A stretch of 64,000 nt of DNA from Cryobacterium sp. Y57 (GTDB lineage Bacteria > Actinomycetota > Actinomycetes > Actinomycetales > Microbacteriaceae). The stretch covers positions 6,478-70,477 of the forward strand of contig NZ_PJJL01000065.1 of NCBI RefSeq assembly GCF_002929505.1, in the 5' to 3' direction. Shown here piece after piece: positions 34,322 through 45,140 of the stretch (its first letter is position 1; every line of letters starts with the position of its first letter). The position numbers and the translations under genes are program-made. Below the pieces are notes generated by a model. It had not been told where the DNA came from and made no database searches. It was given only the letters and a program-made list of their open reading frames with translations.

Positions 34322-35199
34322 CCCAGGTTCAATACCCCGTCGAAGACCAGCTCCGCTGGCCCGGACAACGACACGTGCTCTCCGTCTTCCGCCGGGAACA
34401 TCCGCACCCCGAGTACCCCACCGGGCACCTCCACCCGCCACTGGTGCGGCGCCGATTTACCGGCCCAGTGCCGGGTGGCCAGGGCGGCCGCCACTGCACC
34501 GGTGCCGCAGGACAGCGTCTCTCCGCTGCCACGTTCATGCACCCGCATGCGAAACCGGCCGACGCCGTTGAGGACCAGCGGGTCGTTCGGCACCACGAAT
34601 TCGATGTTCACCCCGCCAGCAGGTTCGGGATCGAGCTGGGGAATAAAGGTGAGATCGGCCGCATCGAGTTCATCATCGTCGGCGAGAGCGACAACCGTGT
34701 GGGGGTTGCCGACGTTGATGCCCAGGCCCGGACGCGCTACCGGCAGGTTTTTGGTGCGCACGAGCGCTTCGGTCCCGTCGAGCTTCCACCGTCCGAGGTC
34801 GACCTGGAAACCGGACGCGTTGCGCTGCACGTCGCGCACGCCGCCGCGGGTGCCGATGGTGAGGGTGTCGCCGGGGTGCAGCTCGGCGAGGTTGTTCTCA
34901 ATGAGGAATTTGGCATAGACCCGGATGCCATTGCCGCACATTTCCGAGACGGTCCCGTCGGCGTTCCAGTAATCCATGAACCATTCGGCAGCGTCGTCCT
35001 CGACGAGGGCGGCCGCGCCGTCAGGTAGATTCTTGCTGCGCACCGCGCGGATGACGCCGTCAGCGCCAACGCCGAACTTGCGGTCGCACACGGCGCGAAT
35101 CTGCGCCGGGGTGAGCTCCGACGTGCCGTCGGGATCAGCGAACAGCACAAAGTCGTTGCCCGTGCCCTGGCCTTTGGTGAAGTTCAAAGTCATGCCCAT
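34318..35199 (-). CDS. dapF: Diaminopimelate epimerase
   Basis: Converts LL- to meso-diaminopimelate for peptidoglycan and lysine synthesis. 293 residues. The two catalytic cysteines are in EMCGNGIRV and [10 protein letters not shown]; the substrate site GQGTGNDFV is at the N-terminus. Two ATGs are possible (35199 and 35193). The first is favoured since TAAACT ends six bases before it, so a leaderless message starts there. Convergent with the RsmC-like gene, with overlapping stops. miaA is 60 bp upstream. Confidence 0.97.
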   Translation of the reverse strand: MGMTLNFTKGQGTGNDFVLFADPDGTSELTPAQIRAVCDRKFGVGADGVIRAVRSKNLPDGAAALVEDDAAEWFMDYWNADGTVSEMCGNGIRVYAKFLIENNLAELHPGDTLTIGTRGGVRDVQRNASGFQVDLGRWKLDGTEALVRTKNLPVARPGLGINVGNPHTVVALADDDELDAADLTFIPQLDPEPAGGVNIEFVVPNDPLVLNGVGRFRMRVHERGSGETLSCGTGAVAAALATRHWAGKSAPHQWRVEVPGGVLGVRMFPAEDGEHVSLSGPAELVFDGVLNLG

Positions 35200-35205
35200 G
35201 CTGCT

Positions 35206-35211
35206 AGTTTA
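35206..35211 (-). promoter_or_regulatory. Predicted -10 box of dapF (leaderless)
   Basis: TAAACT on the minus strand, six bases before the ATG at 35199; no Shine-Dalgarno sequence is present. Confidence 0.5.
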
Positions 35212-35259
35212 CGGGGCGGCCGCTGGGTGCACTCCCGAAGCGGCGCACGCTGTCCCTGG

Positions 35260-36228
35260 TCAGAACGAGCTGGGTGCACTGCCCCGATCGACGTGCGCGA
35301 GCGCGTCGTCCACCCGATCAGCCGAATCAGACTCCAACCAGTGGGTGTGCGCATAGCGTTTGAACCAGCTCACCTGCCGGCGAGCGTAACGCCGGGTCAA
35401 CTGTTGGGTGGCTTCGATCGCGTCGTCTTGACTGAGCGTGCCGTGTACCTGGCCGAGGGCCTGGGCATAGCCAATGGCACGGCTCGCCGTGACGCCCCCT
35501 TCGATGCCGACCGAGAGCAAGCCGCGAGCTTCATCGACGATGCCGCTTCTCCACATTTCCTGTACCCGGGAATCGAGCCGAGGAGTGAGCTGCTCACGCG
35601 GGGTGCGCAGTCCGAGCAACACGCTGGGCCGCCAGTACACCGGTTCCGCGGGTAGGGCGGCCACGTGCGGTGCGCCGGTCAGTTCGACGACCTCCAAAGC
35701 GCGCACTAGACGCCGACCATTGCTCGGGCCGATCCGCGCAGCGGCCTCCGAGTCGACGGCCTGCAGGCGGGAATACATCAGACCCGGTCCGCTCGCCACT
35801 AGCTCAGCTTCGAGCCGGGCCCGCAACACCGGATCGGTGCCGGGAAACTGAAAGTCAAAGACGACCGCGGAAACGTAGAGGCCGGAGCCGCCGACCAGGA
35901 TCGGTACTGCCCCGCGCGCGATGATCTCGTTGATGGCCGTGCGGGCATCCGTTTGGTAGTTGCTGACGGTGGCCTCATCCGACACGTCGAGCACGTCGAG
36001 CAGGTGGTGCGGAATGCCGCGACGCTTCGACCGCGACAATTTGGCGGTGCCGATGTCCATGCCGCGGTACAGCTGCATGGCATCGGCGTTGACGATTTCG
36101 GCCAGCTGACCGCGTTCAATCAACCGTTCAGCGAGGTCGAGGGACAACTCAGACTTGCCGGTACCGGTCGACCCGATGATTGCGACCAGTTCCGCTGGTT
36201 GAGCTGTCACCGCTGGTGCAGGCGACAA
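35260..36228 (-). CDS. miaA: tRNA dimethylallyltransferase
   Basis: Adds the isopentenyl group to A37 of tRNAs reading UNN codons; MiaB then thiolates the product. 322 residues from TTG at 36228. P-loop GSTGTGKS, the DMAPP-site [15 protein letters not shown] and VGGSGLYV segments, and the [13 protein letters not shown] motif are present. The start is uncertain: TTG at 36228 lies four bases after the miaB stop, and GTG at 36210 would give 316 residues; neither has a good ribosome-binding site. Confidence 0.94.
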   Translation of the reverse strand: MSPAPAVTAQPAELVAIIGSTGTGKSELSLDLAERLIERGQLAEIVNADAMQLYRGMDIGTAKLSRSKRRGIPHHLLDVLDVSDEATVSNYQTDARTAINEIIARGAVPILVGGSGLYVSAVVFDFQFPGTDPVLRARLEAELVASGPGLMYSRLQAVDSEAAARIGPSNGRRLVRALEVVELTGAPHVAALPAEPVYWRPSVLLGLRTPREQLTPRLDSRVQEMWRSGIVDEARGLLSVGIEGGVTASRAIGYAQALGQVHGTLSQDDAIEATQQLTRRYARRQVSWFKRYAHTHWLESDSADRVDDALAHVDRGSAPSSF

Positions 36229-36232
36229 ACGT

Positions 36233-37837
36233 CTATCGCTCGTCGTCGTTCACGTTGTAGATGGGAATCGTGGTGGAGCCGCTCGCGAGCCGCAGTCCGA
36301 TAGTCGGCAGGCCCAGAGACACCGGGCCGGCCCCGCCGGTGCCACCACCATGGCTGGGCAATCCGCAGGACTGCGCTTCTAGGCGGTCCCAGGCATCGCC
36401 AGCCCGGGTAGAGCGGATGCGCAGCGGCGCACCGTCGGTCGAGTCGGCGATGAGGTGGAATGGCGCTGCCTGAGTCACGGTCACGGTGACCATGTCGCCG
36501 GGACGAGGGCGGGCCGAACCTGCTGGTACATCAAAGTGCACCAGGCGGCTATCGGGGGCGCGCCCGCTCAGACGATGGGTATCGCTGTCCTTTCGTCCGC
36601 CGTTAGCGACGAGCAGTTCCACCTCGCGTCCGATCAACGTTTGGTTCTCTTCGAGGGAGATGCGTTCCTGCAGGGCCGCGAGCCGCTCGTAGCGGTCCTG
36701 AACGACGGCTTTGGGAACCTGGTCGGCCATGGTCGCTGCCGGGGTACCCGGACGAATCGAGTATTGAAAAGTGAACGCAGTAGCGAACCGAGCCAGCTCG
36801 ACGACCCGCAGGGTTTCCTGAAAGTCTTCTTCGGTTTCGCCGGGGAAGCCGACGATGATGTCGGTGCTGATGGCGGCATTCGGCATTTGGGCGCGCACCC
36901 GATCGAGGATCCCGAGGAATTTTGCCCCGCGGTAGGAGCGCCGCATCGATTTGAGGATGCGATCAGATCCCGACTGCAGCGGCATATGCAGCTGCGGCAT
37001 GACGGCGGGCGTTTCAGCCATGGCGTCGATGACGTCGTCCGTGAATGCGGCGGGGTGCGGGCTGGTAAAGCGGATGCGCTCCAGCCCCTCGATTTTACCG
37101 GCCGCGCGCAGTAGCTTGCCAAAAGCAAGACGGTCACCGAACTCAACCCCGTAGGAGTTGACGTTCTGCCCCAGAAGGGTGACCTCGATAGCGCCGTCGT
37201 CGACGAGCGACTGAATTTCGGCAAGAATCTCGCCCGGACGACGGTCTTTCTCCTTGCCACGCAGGGCCGGAACGATGCAGAACGTGCAGGTGTTGTTGCA
37301 GCCGACCGAAATGGACACCCAACCGCTGTAGCTGGAGTCGCGTTTTGTGGGCAGGGTCGAGGGGAAGGTCTCGAGGGACTCCAGAATTTCGAGCTGGGCC
37401 TCGCCGTTGTGGCGCGCTCGTTCGAGCAGGCTGGGAAGGGAACCCATGTTGTGAGTACCAAAGACAACATCGACCCACGGTGCCTTCTCAAGGATCGTGG
37501 TCTTGTCTTTTTGGGCAAGGCATCCGCCAACGGCGATCTGCATGCCAGCGTGCTTGCGCTTGACCGAGGCGAGGTAGCCCAGATTGCCGTAGAGCTTGTT
37601 GTCGGCGTTCTCACGTACCGCACACGTATTGATCACGACGATGTCAGCTTCGCCACCGTTGGCGGAGACGTAGCCGGCCGCCTCGAGCGAGCCGCTGAGC
37701 CGCTCGGAGTCGTGCACGTTCATCTGGCATCCGAAGGTGCGCACTTCGTAGGTGCGGGCCTGCCCTGAATCGTCGATCGCGGCTGCCGAGGGGGCGATCA
37801 CGGTGCGGCGGGCTAGTTCGGGGGCGACAATACTCAT
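36233..37837 (-). CDS. miaB: tRNA-2-methylthio-N6-dimethylallyladenosine synthase
   Basis: Radical-SAM methylthiotransferase acting on i6A37 made by MiaA, encoded next in the operon. 534 residues. One [4Fe-4S] cluster is held by C37, C72 and C106, the radical-SAM cluster by C180, C184 and C187 (CNNTCTFC). A TRAM domain lies near 390-450. The last ~60 residues are an unconserved tail. ATG at 37837 stands nine bases after TAAACT, so the leader is at most a few bases. recX is 73 bp upstream. Confidence 0.96.
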   Translation of the reverse strand: MSIVAPELARRTVIAPSAAAIDDSGQARTYEVRTFGCQMNVHDSERLSGSLEAAGYVSANGGEADIVVINTCAVRENADNKLYGNLGYLASVKRKHAGMQIAVGGCLAQKDKTTILEKAPWVDVVFGTHNMGSLPSLLERARHNGEAQLEILESLETFPSTLPTKRDSSYSGWVSISVGCNNTCTFCIVPALRGKEKDRRPGEILAEIQSLVDDGAIEVTLLGQNVNSYGVEFGDRLAFGKLLRAAGKIEGLERIRFTSPHPAAFTDDVIDAMAETPAVMPQLHMPLQSGSDRILKSMRRSYRGAKFLGILDRVRAQMPNAAISTDIIVGFPGETEEDFQETLRVVELARFATAFTFQYSIRPGTPAATMADQVPKAVVQDRYERLAALQERISLEENQTLIGREVELLVANGGRKDSDTHRLSGRAPDSRLVHFDVPAGSARPRPGDMVTVTVTQAAPFHLIADSTDGAPLRIRSTRAGDAWDRLEAQSCGLPSHGGGTGGAGPVSLGLPTIGLRLASGSTTIPIYNVNDDER

Positions 37838-37910
37838 AATGAGAGTAGTTTACGCGAGCAACTCGGTGTGTGAACCGTGTGCCGGATGGAGTTCTGCATT
37901 TGTGACGGTG

Positions 37911-38690
37911 TCAACGGAACCGTACGCCGGAAGCGGCACCGCCGCCGCGGCTGTCCATGGCGGCCTTGACCGCGAGACGTACCGCTGACGATCTGTAGCC
38001 CTTACGCATGAGAAAGCCGGTGAGTCTGCGATCGATAGTCTGGTCGTCGAAGCGTTCCATCTGACCGATGCGCTTGGTGGCGAGCTCGATGGCCCGCTCT
38101 GCTTCATCGTTGGGGAGTTCTTCGAGCTTGTCCATCATGACGCTCGGGTCAAGCTTGCGCCGACGCATTTCAGCTTCGACGCCGGTACGCCCTAGACCCT
38201 TGCGCACGTTATGGCTGTGGATGATCTGATCGGCGAGTTTGGTCTCGTCGAGGTAACCCAACTCGATGAACTTCGCGATGATCTCACTCGCTTCGCCCGA
38301 GTCGACACCGGTGGCATTGAGCACCAGCAGTGCTTCGACCGTCGAGAGCGAGCGGCCTCGCAGTCGGTGCAACAGCACTTTTTCGGCACGTTCACGCTGG
38401 TCGAGTGCATCAGCCTGGGAGAAAGAGTCGTCATCGTCGGCGCCGTGCGCCATATCGGCCGGGACAGCGCCAGCTGCGGTGTCAGCCTCAGCCTTGCTGG
38501 CCACTGCCGCTGCCGCTGTAAACCTGTCAACCTCGGCCGAATCGCCCTCAACCGAATCGACCTCGGCCGAATCGACCTCGAGGGGTGAGCGACGTTTCAT
38601 TCCCGGGGCCGCACCGTGCAGGTAGGTCACGGGAGCCAATCCGGCGTCTGTACGTTCTCCTGCGTCATCTTGGGGTTCGAAGCGAACCAT
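37911..38690 (-). CDS. recX: Regulatory protein RecX
   Basis: Binds RecA and limits its filament activity. 259 residues; the three-helix RecX repeats occupy about 95-250 (AEKVLLHRLRGRSLSTVEAL ... LRRRKL-like ... RRLTGFLMRKGYRSSAVRLA). The N-terminal ~90 residues are an unusual acidic/alanine tail with a repeated VDSAE-type motif (VDSAEVDSVEGDSAEVD) encoded by 18-bp near-repeats around 38525-38578. Follows recA after 62 bp, the standard actinobacterial order. Confidence 0.92.
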   Translation of the reverse strand: MVRFEPQDDAGERTDAGLAPVTYLHGAAPGMKRRSPLEVDSAEVDSVEGDSAEVDRFTAAAAVASKAEADTAAGAVPADMAHGADDDDSFSQADALDQRERAEKVLLHRLRGRSLSTVEALLVLNATGVDSGEASEIIAKFIELGYLDETKLADQIIHSHNVRKGLGRTGVEAEMRRRKLDPSVMMDKLEELPNDEAERAIELATKRIGQMERFDDQTIDRRLTGFLMRKGYRSSAVRLAVKAAMDSRGGGAASGVRFR

Positions 38691-38752
38691 TCCCGTGACC
38701 TACCTTTCGGTGTTCGTTTAATGCGGTGCCTTGCTCGTGCTGCGTTGCCGGG

Positions 38753-39898
38753 TTACGCGGTCTTGCGAGCAGGCGGGGCCTTGGTAACGATCGGGCCACC
38801 GGCGAGTAGAGCCGCAGCATCCGCTTCAGCTTTGGCTTTGGTTTCGGCCTCCAGCGCGATCGCGGCAGCGGCTTTTTCGGCGGCCTTGGCTGCGATGCCT
38901 TCGGGGCCGATTCCGAGCTTGATCAGAATCTTGCGCTCGATCTCGTTGGCCGTATCAGGGTTCTTAAGGAGAAAGTTGCGCGAGTTCTCTTTGCCCTGGC
39001 CGAGTTGGTCGCCGTCGTAGGTGTACCAGGCGCCAGACTTTTTGACGATGCCCTGGTCAACACCAAAGTCGATCAGACTGCCCTCGCGGGAAATACCGAT
39101 GCCGTAGATGATGTCGAATTCGGCCTGTTTGAAGGGCGGTGCCATCTTGTTTTTGACGACCTTCACCCTGGTGCGGTTACCGACGGCGTCGGTGCCGTCT
39201 TTCAGGGTTTCAATGCGCCGAATGTCGAGGCGCACCGAGGCATAGAACTTGAGTGCCTTACCGCCCGAGGTAGTCTCGGGACTGCCGAAGAACACACCGA
39301 TCTTCTCGCGCAACTGGTTGATGAAGATCATGGTCGTGTTGGTCTGGCTGAGGCCACCGGTGAGCTTGCGGAGAGCCTGCGACATAAGACGGGCCTGCAG
39401 GCCCACGTGGGAGTCACCCATCTCGCCCTCAATCTCGGCGCGCGGCACGAGGGCAGCAACGGAGTCGACGACGATCAGGTCGATCGAACCGCTTCGCACG
39501 AGCATGTCGGCAATTTCCAGGGCCTGCTCACCGGTGTCGGGCTGGGACACGAGGAGGGCGTCGATGTCGACGCCGAGCTTCTTGGCATATTCCGGGTCGA
39601 GGGCGTGTTCGGCGTCGATAAAGGCGGCGATGCCACCGTTCTTCTGCGCGTTCGCGATGGCGTGCAGTGTGAGGGTGGTCTTGCCCGAAGATTCCGGGCC
39701 GTAGATTTCTACGATGCGTCCGCGCGGCAGTCCCCCAACGCCGAGTGCGACGTCCAGGGCGATCGACCCAGTGGAAATGGTCTCAACGGGGGCGCGATCG
39801 TCGCTGCCGAGACGCATGACCGAGCCCTTGCCGAACTGACGATCGATTTGCGCGAGTGCGGTTTCGAGAGCTTTCTCGCGGTTAGCTTGTGATGCCAT
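38753..39898 (-). CDS. recA: Recombinase RecA
   Basis: ATP-dependent strand exchange and LexA coprotease. 381 residues without intein. Walker [10 protein letters not shown], Walker [11 protein letters not shown] and the DNA-binding loops ([36 protein letters not shown]) are intact. The C-terminal 40 residues are Ala/Lys rich. ATG at 39898 has AAGGAG seven to eight bases before it. A LexA-box candidate lies at 40140-40155. Confidence 0.98.
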   Translation of the reverse strand: MASQANREKALETALAQIDRQFGKGSVMRLGSDDRAPVETISTGSIALDVALGVGGLPRGRIVEIYGPESSGKTTLTLHAIANAQKNGGIAAFIDAEHALDPEYAKKLGVDIDALLVSQPDTGEQALEIADMLVRSGSIDLIVVDSVAALVPRAEIEGEMGDSHVGLQARLMSQALRKLTGGLSQTNTTMIFINQLREKIGVFFGSPETTSGGKALKFYASVRLDIRRIETLKDGTDAVGNRTRVKVVKNKMAPPFKQAEFDIIYGIGISREGSLIDFGVDQGIVKKSGAWYTYDGDQLGQGKENSRNFLLKNPDTANEIERKILIKLGIGPEGIAAKAAEKAAAAIALEAETKAKAEADAAALLAGGPIVTKAPPARKTA

Positions 39899-40220
39899 GG
39901 TCGTTATCTCCTTGGGGTCTGCACTGACGCCGGATGTGAACGGCGCTGCGGGTGTGCATAGTGGCGCCTATAGGCTGTCGGCGCACCCACCGCGAGAGCT
40001 CCGATGTGTGTTTCGACAAGGCAATTGCTGACGTTCTCTGACAAATTCGACTGTACGCCGCACCTCCGACACTGGCCGGGGACACGATCGAACGGTGCAC
40101 AATTTGTCAAGGCGTCTGCTGTGGAGGAGTCTATCAATACCGAACAGATATTCGAGAATTTCCGCGGATTATTTGCGGCGTGTCGAAGTGTCGCCCTAAC
40201 CGGAGAAAGGCTCGGCCGCG
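39899..40220 (-). promoter_or_regulatory. recA upstream region (322 bp, non-coding)
   Basis: Contains no convincing gene. The only recognised element is the SOS-box candidate near its far end, implying a leader of up to about 200 bases, or a second unrecognised promoter nearer recA. A TATAGG-like stretch near 39969 and several GACAAATTCGA-type near-matches to LexA half-sites occur in between. Confidence 0.5.
40140..40155. promoter_or_regulatory. Candidate LexA box of recA
   Basis: CCGAACAGATATTCGA matches TCGAAC-N4-GTTCGA at ten of twelve positions. It lies between the DUF3046 gene and recA, 242 bp before the recA start. Confidence 0.65.
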
Positions 40221-40445
40221 CTACGGGCGGGGAGCTGGGACCCCGGCGCCGTACCAGCGACTGCGGGGCACGTCGACTTCGGCGCACAGGGCCAGCCACA
40301 CATCGCGGGCGGGAACACCGGCCGTGAGGGCTTGATCAGCGGTTCGACCACCGAGTGGGTTGAGCACGAGGTCGCGGGTCAGGACACGCCCATAGGCGTC
40401 GCCGAACTCTTCTTTCATCGCGGTGCGAAATTCGCTCAGTCGCAC
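40221..40445 (-). CDS. DUF3046 family protein
   Basis: 74 residues, all within the conserved domain: MRLSEFRTAMKEEFGDAYGR, then LGGRTADQALTAGVPARDVWLALC and a C-terminal DVPRSRWYG. Function unknown. In actinobacteria it is often found just upstream of recA, as here. GTG start at 40445. Small, soluble and mainly helical by composition. Confidence 0.9.
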   Translation of the reverse strand: MRLSEFRTAMKEEFGDAYGRVLTRDLVLNPLGGRTADQALTAGVPARDVWLALCAEVDVPRSRWYGAGVPAPRP

Positions 40446-40493
40446 GACACTCCTCTAGTCTGCCACTGCCTGGCAGTCGCTCCCGAAATGAAA

Positions 40494-40538
40494 ACCACCG
40501 CCGACGAACAACGTCGGCGGTGGTGGTGGTGATTTTTT
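40494..40538. terminator. Terminator after clgR
   Basis: ACCACCGCCGACG (40494-40506) and CGTCGGCGGTGGT (40512-40524) form a 13-bp stem with loop AACAA. On the minus strand it is followed by TTTCATTT, fitting the end of clgR; on the plus strand a TTTTTT follows at 40533. Confidence 0.8.
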
Positions 40539-40569
40539 GTTATGAATTCTGAGGCGGTGCCGGGAGAGA

Positions 40570-40878
40570 TTACCGCACCATGAAATCGGAATCGAACGTT
40601 TTGACGAACTCGTCCGGTACCGTATCGGGGAACTGGTCGATGCCTTCGATCACGGCGAGACGGTCACCAACTTCACGCATGATGACCGAAATCGGGGTTT
40701 CCAGTGCATCTGCGACAGAAGCGAGAATCTCCGAAGAGGCCTCTTTCTGTCCGCGTTCTACCTCACTGAGATAGCCGAGCGCGACGCTGGCTTTGCTTGC
40801 GACCTGACGCAGGGTACGCCCCTTTTGCAGGCGGAAGTCCCTGAGCACATCGCCGATTTCCTGACGAACAAGAATCAT
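40570..40878 (-). CDS. clgR: ClgR-like XRE-family transcription regulator
   Basis: 102 residues. A Cro/C1 helix-turn-helix spans about 5-62 (IGDVLRDFRLQKGRTLRQVA ... VALGYLSEVERGQKEASSEIL). The tail PISVIMREVGDRLAVIEG and the short C-terminus resemble ClgR, activator of clp protease and stress genes in actinobacteria, and its genome place between cinA and recA is the same. ATG at 40878 has AAGGAGG seven bases upstream. ClgR binding sites (CGC-N5-GCG type) were not recognised in its own upstream region. Confidence 0.85.
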   Translation of the reverse strand: MILVRQEIGDVLRDFRLQKGRTLRQVASKASVALGYLSEVERGQKEASSEILASVADALETPISVIMREVGDRLAVIEGIDQFPDTVPDEFVKTFDSDFMVR

Positions 40879-41036
40879 CGGAACCTCCTTCTTATGCCTA
40901 ATCATTTAAGGCCTATAACCATCGGATTGCGGTGCTGGATGTTTAGAATACTGTATCGATCCGACATTGTGACACTACCGAGAATCACTGGGCTTTGCTT
41001 GTGAATGTCTTCGATGTAACCAGCACGTAACAGTAA

Positions 41037-41558
41037 CTATTCCGGGTCACCCTCCGCTATCAGCGCACGCACAGCATCAATCGCCTGACGTACGGTTTCG
41101 CCGCGAATCTCGGCCCGATCACCGTCCAGATGCAGCGGCACAGCCCAGGAACCGGTGCCTTTTGACAGGCCGATGAACACCGTTCCGGCTGGGTGACCAC
41201 CGTCGGAACCCGGGCCGGCGACACCCGTCGTCGACACGCCGATATCGGCGCGCACATCGTTCACCGCGAGCAGGGTACGCACGCCACTCGCCATCTGCTT
41301 GGCAACGTCGGCGTGCACCGGGCCGTGCACGTTGAGCACACTGCTATCGACTTGGAGCAGGTCGCGCTTCACGGCGCTGTCGTAAGCGACCACTCCCCCA
41401 CGGACCACTTGGGATGCGCCGGGGATACGAACGAGTTCGGCCACGAGCAACCCTCCGGTGAGTGATTCGGCGACGGCGATCGTGAAATGACGAGCGGTGA
41501 GTTCCGCGATCAGCTCGGCCGTCGCATCCGCTGCCGTCGTGTGCACCGCGTCAGGCAA
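41037..41558 (-). CDS. cinA: CinA-like nicotinamide-nucleotide amidohydrolase (C-terminal domain only)
   Basis: 173 residues, the PncC-type CinA C-terminal domain without the N-terminal molybdopterin-binding-like domain. TIAVAESLTGGLLVAELV, YDSAVKRDLL and GVAGPGSDGGHPAGTVFIGL are family signatures. It should deamidate NMN. Start is uncertain: TTG at 41558 (GAAAG seven bases upstream) overlaps none of pgsA; GTG at 41546 and TTG at 41600 are alternatives. Follows pgsA directly. Confidence 0.9.
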   Translation of the reverse strand: MPDAVHTTAADATAELIAELTARHFTIAVAESLTGGLLVAELVRIPGASQVVRGGVVAYDSAVKRDLLQVDSSVLNVHGPVHADVAKQMASGVRTLLAVNDVRADIGVSTTGVAGPGSDGGHPAGTVFIGLSKGTGSWAVPLHLDGDRAEIRGETVRQAIDAVRALIAEGDPE

Positions 41559-42144
41559 CGTTATGCTTTCGCAGGCGCCAGGCGGAGACCAGGTAGTCAA
41601 GGCCGGAGACCACGGTGAGTACCAGAGCGATGGTCATGGTGGCCGTGTTGATCCAGTGCACCCATTCGCCCAAGACCAGCCAGAACGGCAGCAGAGCGAG
41701 CGAGATAGCCACGGACTGGGCAATGGTTTTGAGCTTGCCACCGCGGCTGGCCGGAATGACCCGGTTGCGCAGCATAACGAACCGAAACACCGTGATGCCG
41801 ATTTCGCGCAGAAGGATGACGATGGTCACCCACCAGGGCAATTCACTGAGGATGGACAGACAGACCAACGCACCACCGGTGAGGATCTTGTCGGCGATCG
41901 GGTCCAGGATCTTACCGAGGTCAGTGACCAGATTGTGTCGCCGGGCGATCATGCCGTCGATGCCGTCGGTGGCGATCGCGATGATGAACAGCACGGCGGC
42001 GGCCCAGCGCAGGGCGTCATGGGCACCGTTGTCGGCCAGCAGCATCCAGATGAAGAGCGGAGCGAGCAGGATGCGCACGACCGTGATCAGGTTGGGCACG
42101 TTCCAGTTGCTGGGGCGGGAGACGGATTCGTGCGGTAATGCCAT
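41551..42144 (-). CDS. pgsA: CDP-diacylglycerol--glycerol-3-phosphate 3-phosphatidyltransferase
   Basis: Membrane enzyme making phosphatidylglycerol phosphate. 197 residues with about five hydrophobic segments. The CDP-alcohol phosphotransferase signature D-G-x-x-A-R-...-G-x-x-x-D-x-x-x-D reads DGIDGMIARRHNLVTDLGK then ILDPIADK. It begins four bases after the ftsK stop, so ftsK, pgsA and cinA form one unit. Confidence 0.95.
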   Translation of the reverse strand: MALPHESVSRPSNWNVPNLITVVRILLAPLFIWMLLADNGAHDALRWAAAVLFIIAIATDGIDGMIARRHNLVTDLGKILDPIADKILTGGALVCLSILSELPWWVTIVILLREIGITVFRFVMLRNRVIPASRGGKLKTIAQSVAISLALLPFWLVLGEWVHWINTATMTIALVLTVVSGLDYLVSAWRLRKHNVA

Positions 42145-42147
42145 GGT

Positions 42148-45042
42148 TCAGTCCCTGCCGGTTAGTTTCCAGGCATCCTCGTCGTCTTCGGCGCCATCTA
42201 CTTCAGGATACCCCTGTGACATTTTCTCTACCGGGTCGTCGGCATAGCGGGGGTCAGGCGCTGCGTCGGCACCGGATTGTCCGGACTGTGCCTTCAGAGC
42301 ATGCTGCTCGTCATCGGAGCCGCGCAGACGGGCCAGAACGCTCGGCAGCTGTTCGGCATTCACCAGCACGTCACGCGCCTTGGAGCCTTCGGATGGGCCG
42401 ACGATTTCGCGGGATTCGAGCAGGTCCATCAGTCGGCCGGCCTTGGCGAAACCGACCCGCAGCTTACGCTGCAGCATCGAGGTCGACCCGAACTGGGTCG
42501 ACACGACGAGTTCAGCCGCAGCGAGGAGCACCTCAAGATCGTCACCGATATCAGAGTCGATCTCCTTGCGCGGGGCAACCATGGAGACGTCGGGCCGGTA
42601 GTCCGGCCGAGCCTGCATGGTGACATGCCTGACAACCTTCTCGATCTCGTCTTCGGTGACCCAGGCGCCCTGCACACGCACGGCTTTGGAGGCGCCCATC
42701 GGCAGGAACAACGCGTCACCCTGACCGATGAGTTTGTCGGCGCCGGGCTGGTCGAGAATGACCCGGGAGTCGGTGACGCTCGTGACAGCGAAGGCCAGCC
42801 GTGACGGCACGTTGGCCTTGATCAGCCCGGTGACAACATCGACGCTGGGCCGCTGAGTGGCCAGCACGAGGTGGATGCCGGACGCGCGGGCGAGCTGGGT
42901 GATGCGCACGATGGAGTCTTCAACGTCGCGCGGGGCGACCATCATGAGGTCCGCCAACTCATCGACGACGACCAGCAGATAGGGGTACGGCTTGAGCTTT
43001 CGCTCACTGCCAACCGGCAGCACGAGCTCGCCGTTGACGACGGCCTTGTTGAAGTCGTCGATGTGGCGAAAGCCGAAGCTCGCAAGATCGTCGTAACGCA
43101 TGTCCATCTCTTTCACGACCCACTGCAGCGCTTCCGCCGCCTTCTTCGGGTTGGTGATGATGGGCGTGATGAGGTGCGGCACGCCGGCATAGGCGGCGAG
43201 CTCGACCCGTTTCGGGTCGATGAGCACCATGCGCACATCGCTTGGCTTAGCGCGCATGAGCAGGCTCGTGATCATGGAGTTGACGAAACTCGACTTGCCG
43301 GAGCCCGTCGAACCGGCCACGAGCAGGTGGGGCATTTTCGCGAGGTTGGCAATGACGAAACCGCCGCCGACGTCTTTGCCGACGCCGATGGTCATCGGGT
43401 GGGTGGCGTTGGTGGCGGTGCTCGATCGCAGCACGTCACCAAGGGTGACGATTTCGCGGTCGGTGTTGGGAATCTCGATACCGATGGCGCTCTTGCCGGG
43501 GATGGGCGAGAGAATGCGCACCTCGTTCGAGGCGACCGCGTAAGAGAGGTTCTTGCTCAGCGCGGTGACACGCTCGACCTTGACGCCGGGGCCGAGTTCG
43601 ATCTCGTACTGGGTGACCGTCGGACCACGGGAGAATCCAGTGACCTTGGCATCGACCGAGAACTGGCGCAGCACCTCGGTGATCGACTTGACGACGTCAT
43701 CGTTGGCGGCCGAGCGTGCTTTGGCCGGCGGGCCGGCGGTGAGAGTGGATGCCGCGGGTACGAGATAGGGAATGGCCGGGTGGGGGTCGACGGAAGCGAG
43801 CGGCGGGAGGGCAGCGCCCTCGGCATCCACTGCCTGGCTCAATTCCGGGAAGACGTCGTCGAAGCCGGGAAGAACCTCAGTGTGCCCGGCGGGATCGTCG
43901 GAGCGCAGGCCGGTGGGCGGCCCGGTGCCCAGGTCGACCTCGCCGGTGAACCGCTTGACGGCGAGCTCGGCCTTGCGCAGGTCTTCGAGCACCTCCGTGC
44001 CGTAATGGTCGCGTTCGGGCGGCGCGGTGTGGTCGATGACTTCGGGTTCGATGGCGCTGTCAAAACCACCGCGCGCCTGGTTGCCGCCGAGCAGCACGCT
44101 GAGCGGGTCGACCTCAACCGGGTTAGGTTTGACTTCGGTCGATAATGCGCTGCCGAAGTCGGGGTCTTCCTCGCGTTTGCTATTGTTGCGGCGCCACCAC
44201 GGCAGGGCGCCCTCGGACTCGTCGTCGTCGACGCCGTCGAGCTCAACCTGCGCGGTCTTGCCCGGCTTGCCCCCCTTGGCCGTCTTCCCGGCCGCGCGAT
44301 CTTCGTCGTCGGTAAGCTCAGCACCGAACAGCCAGTCGTACAGCTCGCGGGTGCGCTGACCGACCCGGTTCGGCGGGGTTTTGGTGATGATGAACAAGCT
44401 CAGCAACAACAACAGAATAACGACGATCGTGGCACCGATCGATGTGGTCAGCATGATCAGCGGGGCGGCGATCATCCATCCGATCACACCGCCGGCCAGT
44501 GCGAGAGCGGGCATACCGTCTTGTGGCTGTGGTTGCACGCCGAAAATGTGACACAGCCCGGAAATAGTCACGAGCAGCAGACTCAGCCCGATGCCGATGC
44601 GGCCGTTATCGTGCACGGAACTGGGTTTGCGAAAGAGCCAGACCGATAACAGCAGCAGAATGACCGGCAAGGCGAAGGCTACCCGGCCGAAGAGGCCACC
44701 GAAGGTATACGCGTCGAGCTGCTGGGCGACGACGTCATTGATGAGGAACCATTCGACGATGGCGCCGCAGATGGCGAGCAGAACGAGAAAGAACGGCAAT
44801 CCATCGCGGCGCTCGTCTTTCGAAAGCTTTTCAGGGCCGAGGGCGCGGGCGGCTCCACCCGTGAGATGAGCCAGGCCTATCCAGGCGCGTGCACCCACGC
44901 TCGGTTTCACGTCGGTGGCGGTGAACTTGACGGTTTTCTGAGCGGCGGTACCGCCGGCTCCGCGGGGTGCCGGTTTGCGCGCCGGAGCGCCCTTCGCTGC
45001 CGGGTTGCGGGCACGCCCGGTCGACTTAGTGCTCGTAGCCAT
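42148..45042 (-). CDS. ftsK: DNA translocase FtsK/SpoIIIE
   Basis: Septum-located motor that clears and sorts chromosome termini. 964 residues. A basic Ala/Lys/Pro-rich N-terminus (1-45), four membrane helices (about 80-225), an acidic linker (about 255-450), the motor with Walker [15 protein letters not shown], Walker [15 protein letters not shown], and the C-terminal gamma winged helix that reads KOPS ([20 protein letters not shown]). ATG at 45042 follows TAGCGT after six bases, so the message appears leaderless. Confidence 0.97.
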   Translation of the reverse strand: MATSTKSTGRARNPAAKGAPARKPAPRGAGGTAAQKTVKFTATDVKPSVGARAWIGLAHLTGGAARALGPEKLSKDERRDGLPFFLVLLAICGAIVEWFLINDVVAQQLDAYTFGGLFGRVAFALPVILLLLSVWLFRKPSSVHDNGRIGIGLSLLLVTISGLCHIFGVQPQPQDGMPALALAGGVIGWMIAAPLIMLTTSIGATIVVILLLLLSLFIITKTPPNRVGQRTRELYDWLFGAELTDDEDRAAGKTAKGGKPGKTAQVELDGVDDDESEGALPWWRRNNSKREEDPDFGSALSTEVKPNPVEVDPLSVLLGGNQARGGFDSAIEPEVIDHTAPPERDHYGTEVLEDLRKAELAVKRFTGEVDLGTGPPTGLRSDDPAGHTEVLPGFDDVFPELSQAVDAEGAALPPLASVDPHPAIPYLVPAASTLTAGPPAKARSAANDDVVKSITEVLRQFSVDAKVTGFSRGPTVTQYEIELGPGVKVERVTALSKNLSYAVASNEVRILSPIPGKSAIGIEIPNTDREIVTLGDVLRSSTATNATHPMTIGVGKDVGGGFVIANLAKMPHLLVAGSTGSGKSSFVNSMITSLLMRAKPSDVRMVLIDPKRVELAAYAGVPHLITPIITNPKKAAEALQWVVKEMDMRYDDLASFGFRHIDDFNKAVVNGELVLPVGSERKLKPYPYLLVVVDELADLMMVAPRDVEDSIVRITQLARASGIHLVLATQRPSVDVVTGLIKANVPSRLAFAVTSVTDSRVILDQPGADKLIGQGDALFLPMGASKAVRVQGAWVTEDEIEKVVRHVTMQARPDYRPDVSMVAPRKEIDSDIGDDLEVLLAAAELVVSTQFGSTSMLQRKLRVGFAKAGRLMDLLESREIVGPSEGSKARDVLVNAEQLPSVLARLRGSDDEQHALKAQSGQSGADAAPDPRYADDPVEKMSQGYPEVDGAEDDEDAWKLTGRD

Positions 45043-45048
45043 GAAATG

Positions 45049-45054
45049 ACGCTA
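45049..45054 (-). promoter_or_regulatory. Predicted -10 box of ftsK-pgsA-cinA (leaderless)
   Basis: TAGCGT on the minus strand, six bases before the ftsK ATG. Confidence 0.45.
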
Positions 45055-45140
45055 CCAAGCACCGCCGACATTCGGCCGACCCCACGCCCACGGTCTGCGT
45101 GACCGGTTGGCGAAAGCCCCGCGGCGGCATCCGTTCACTG

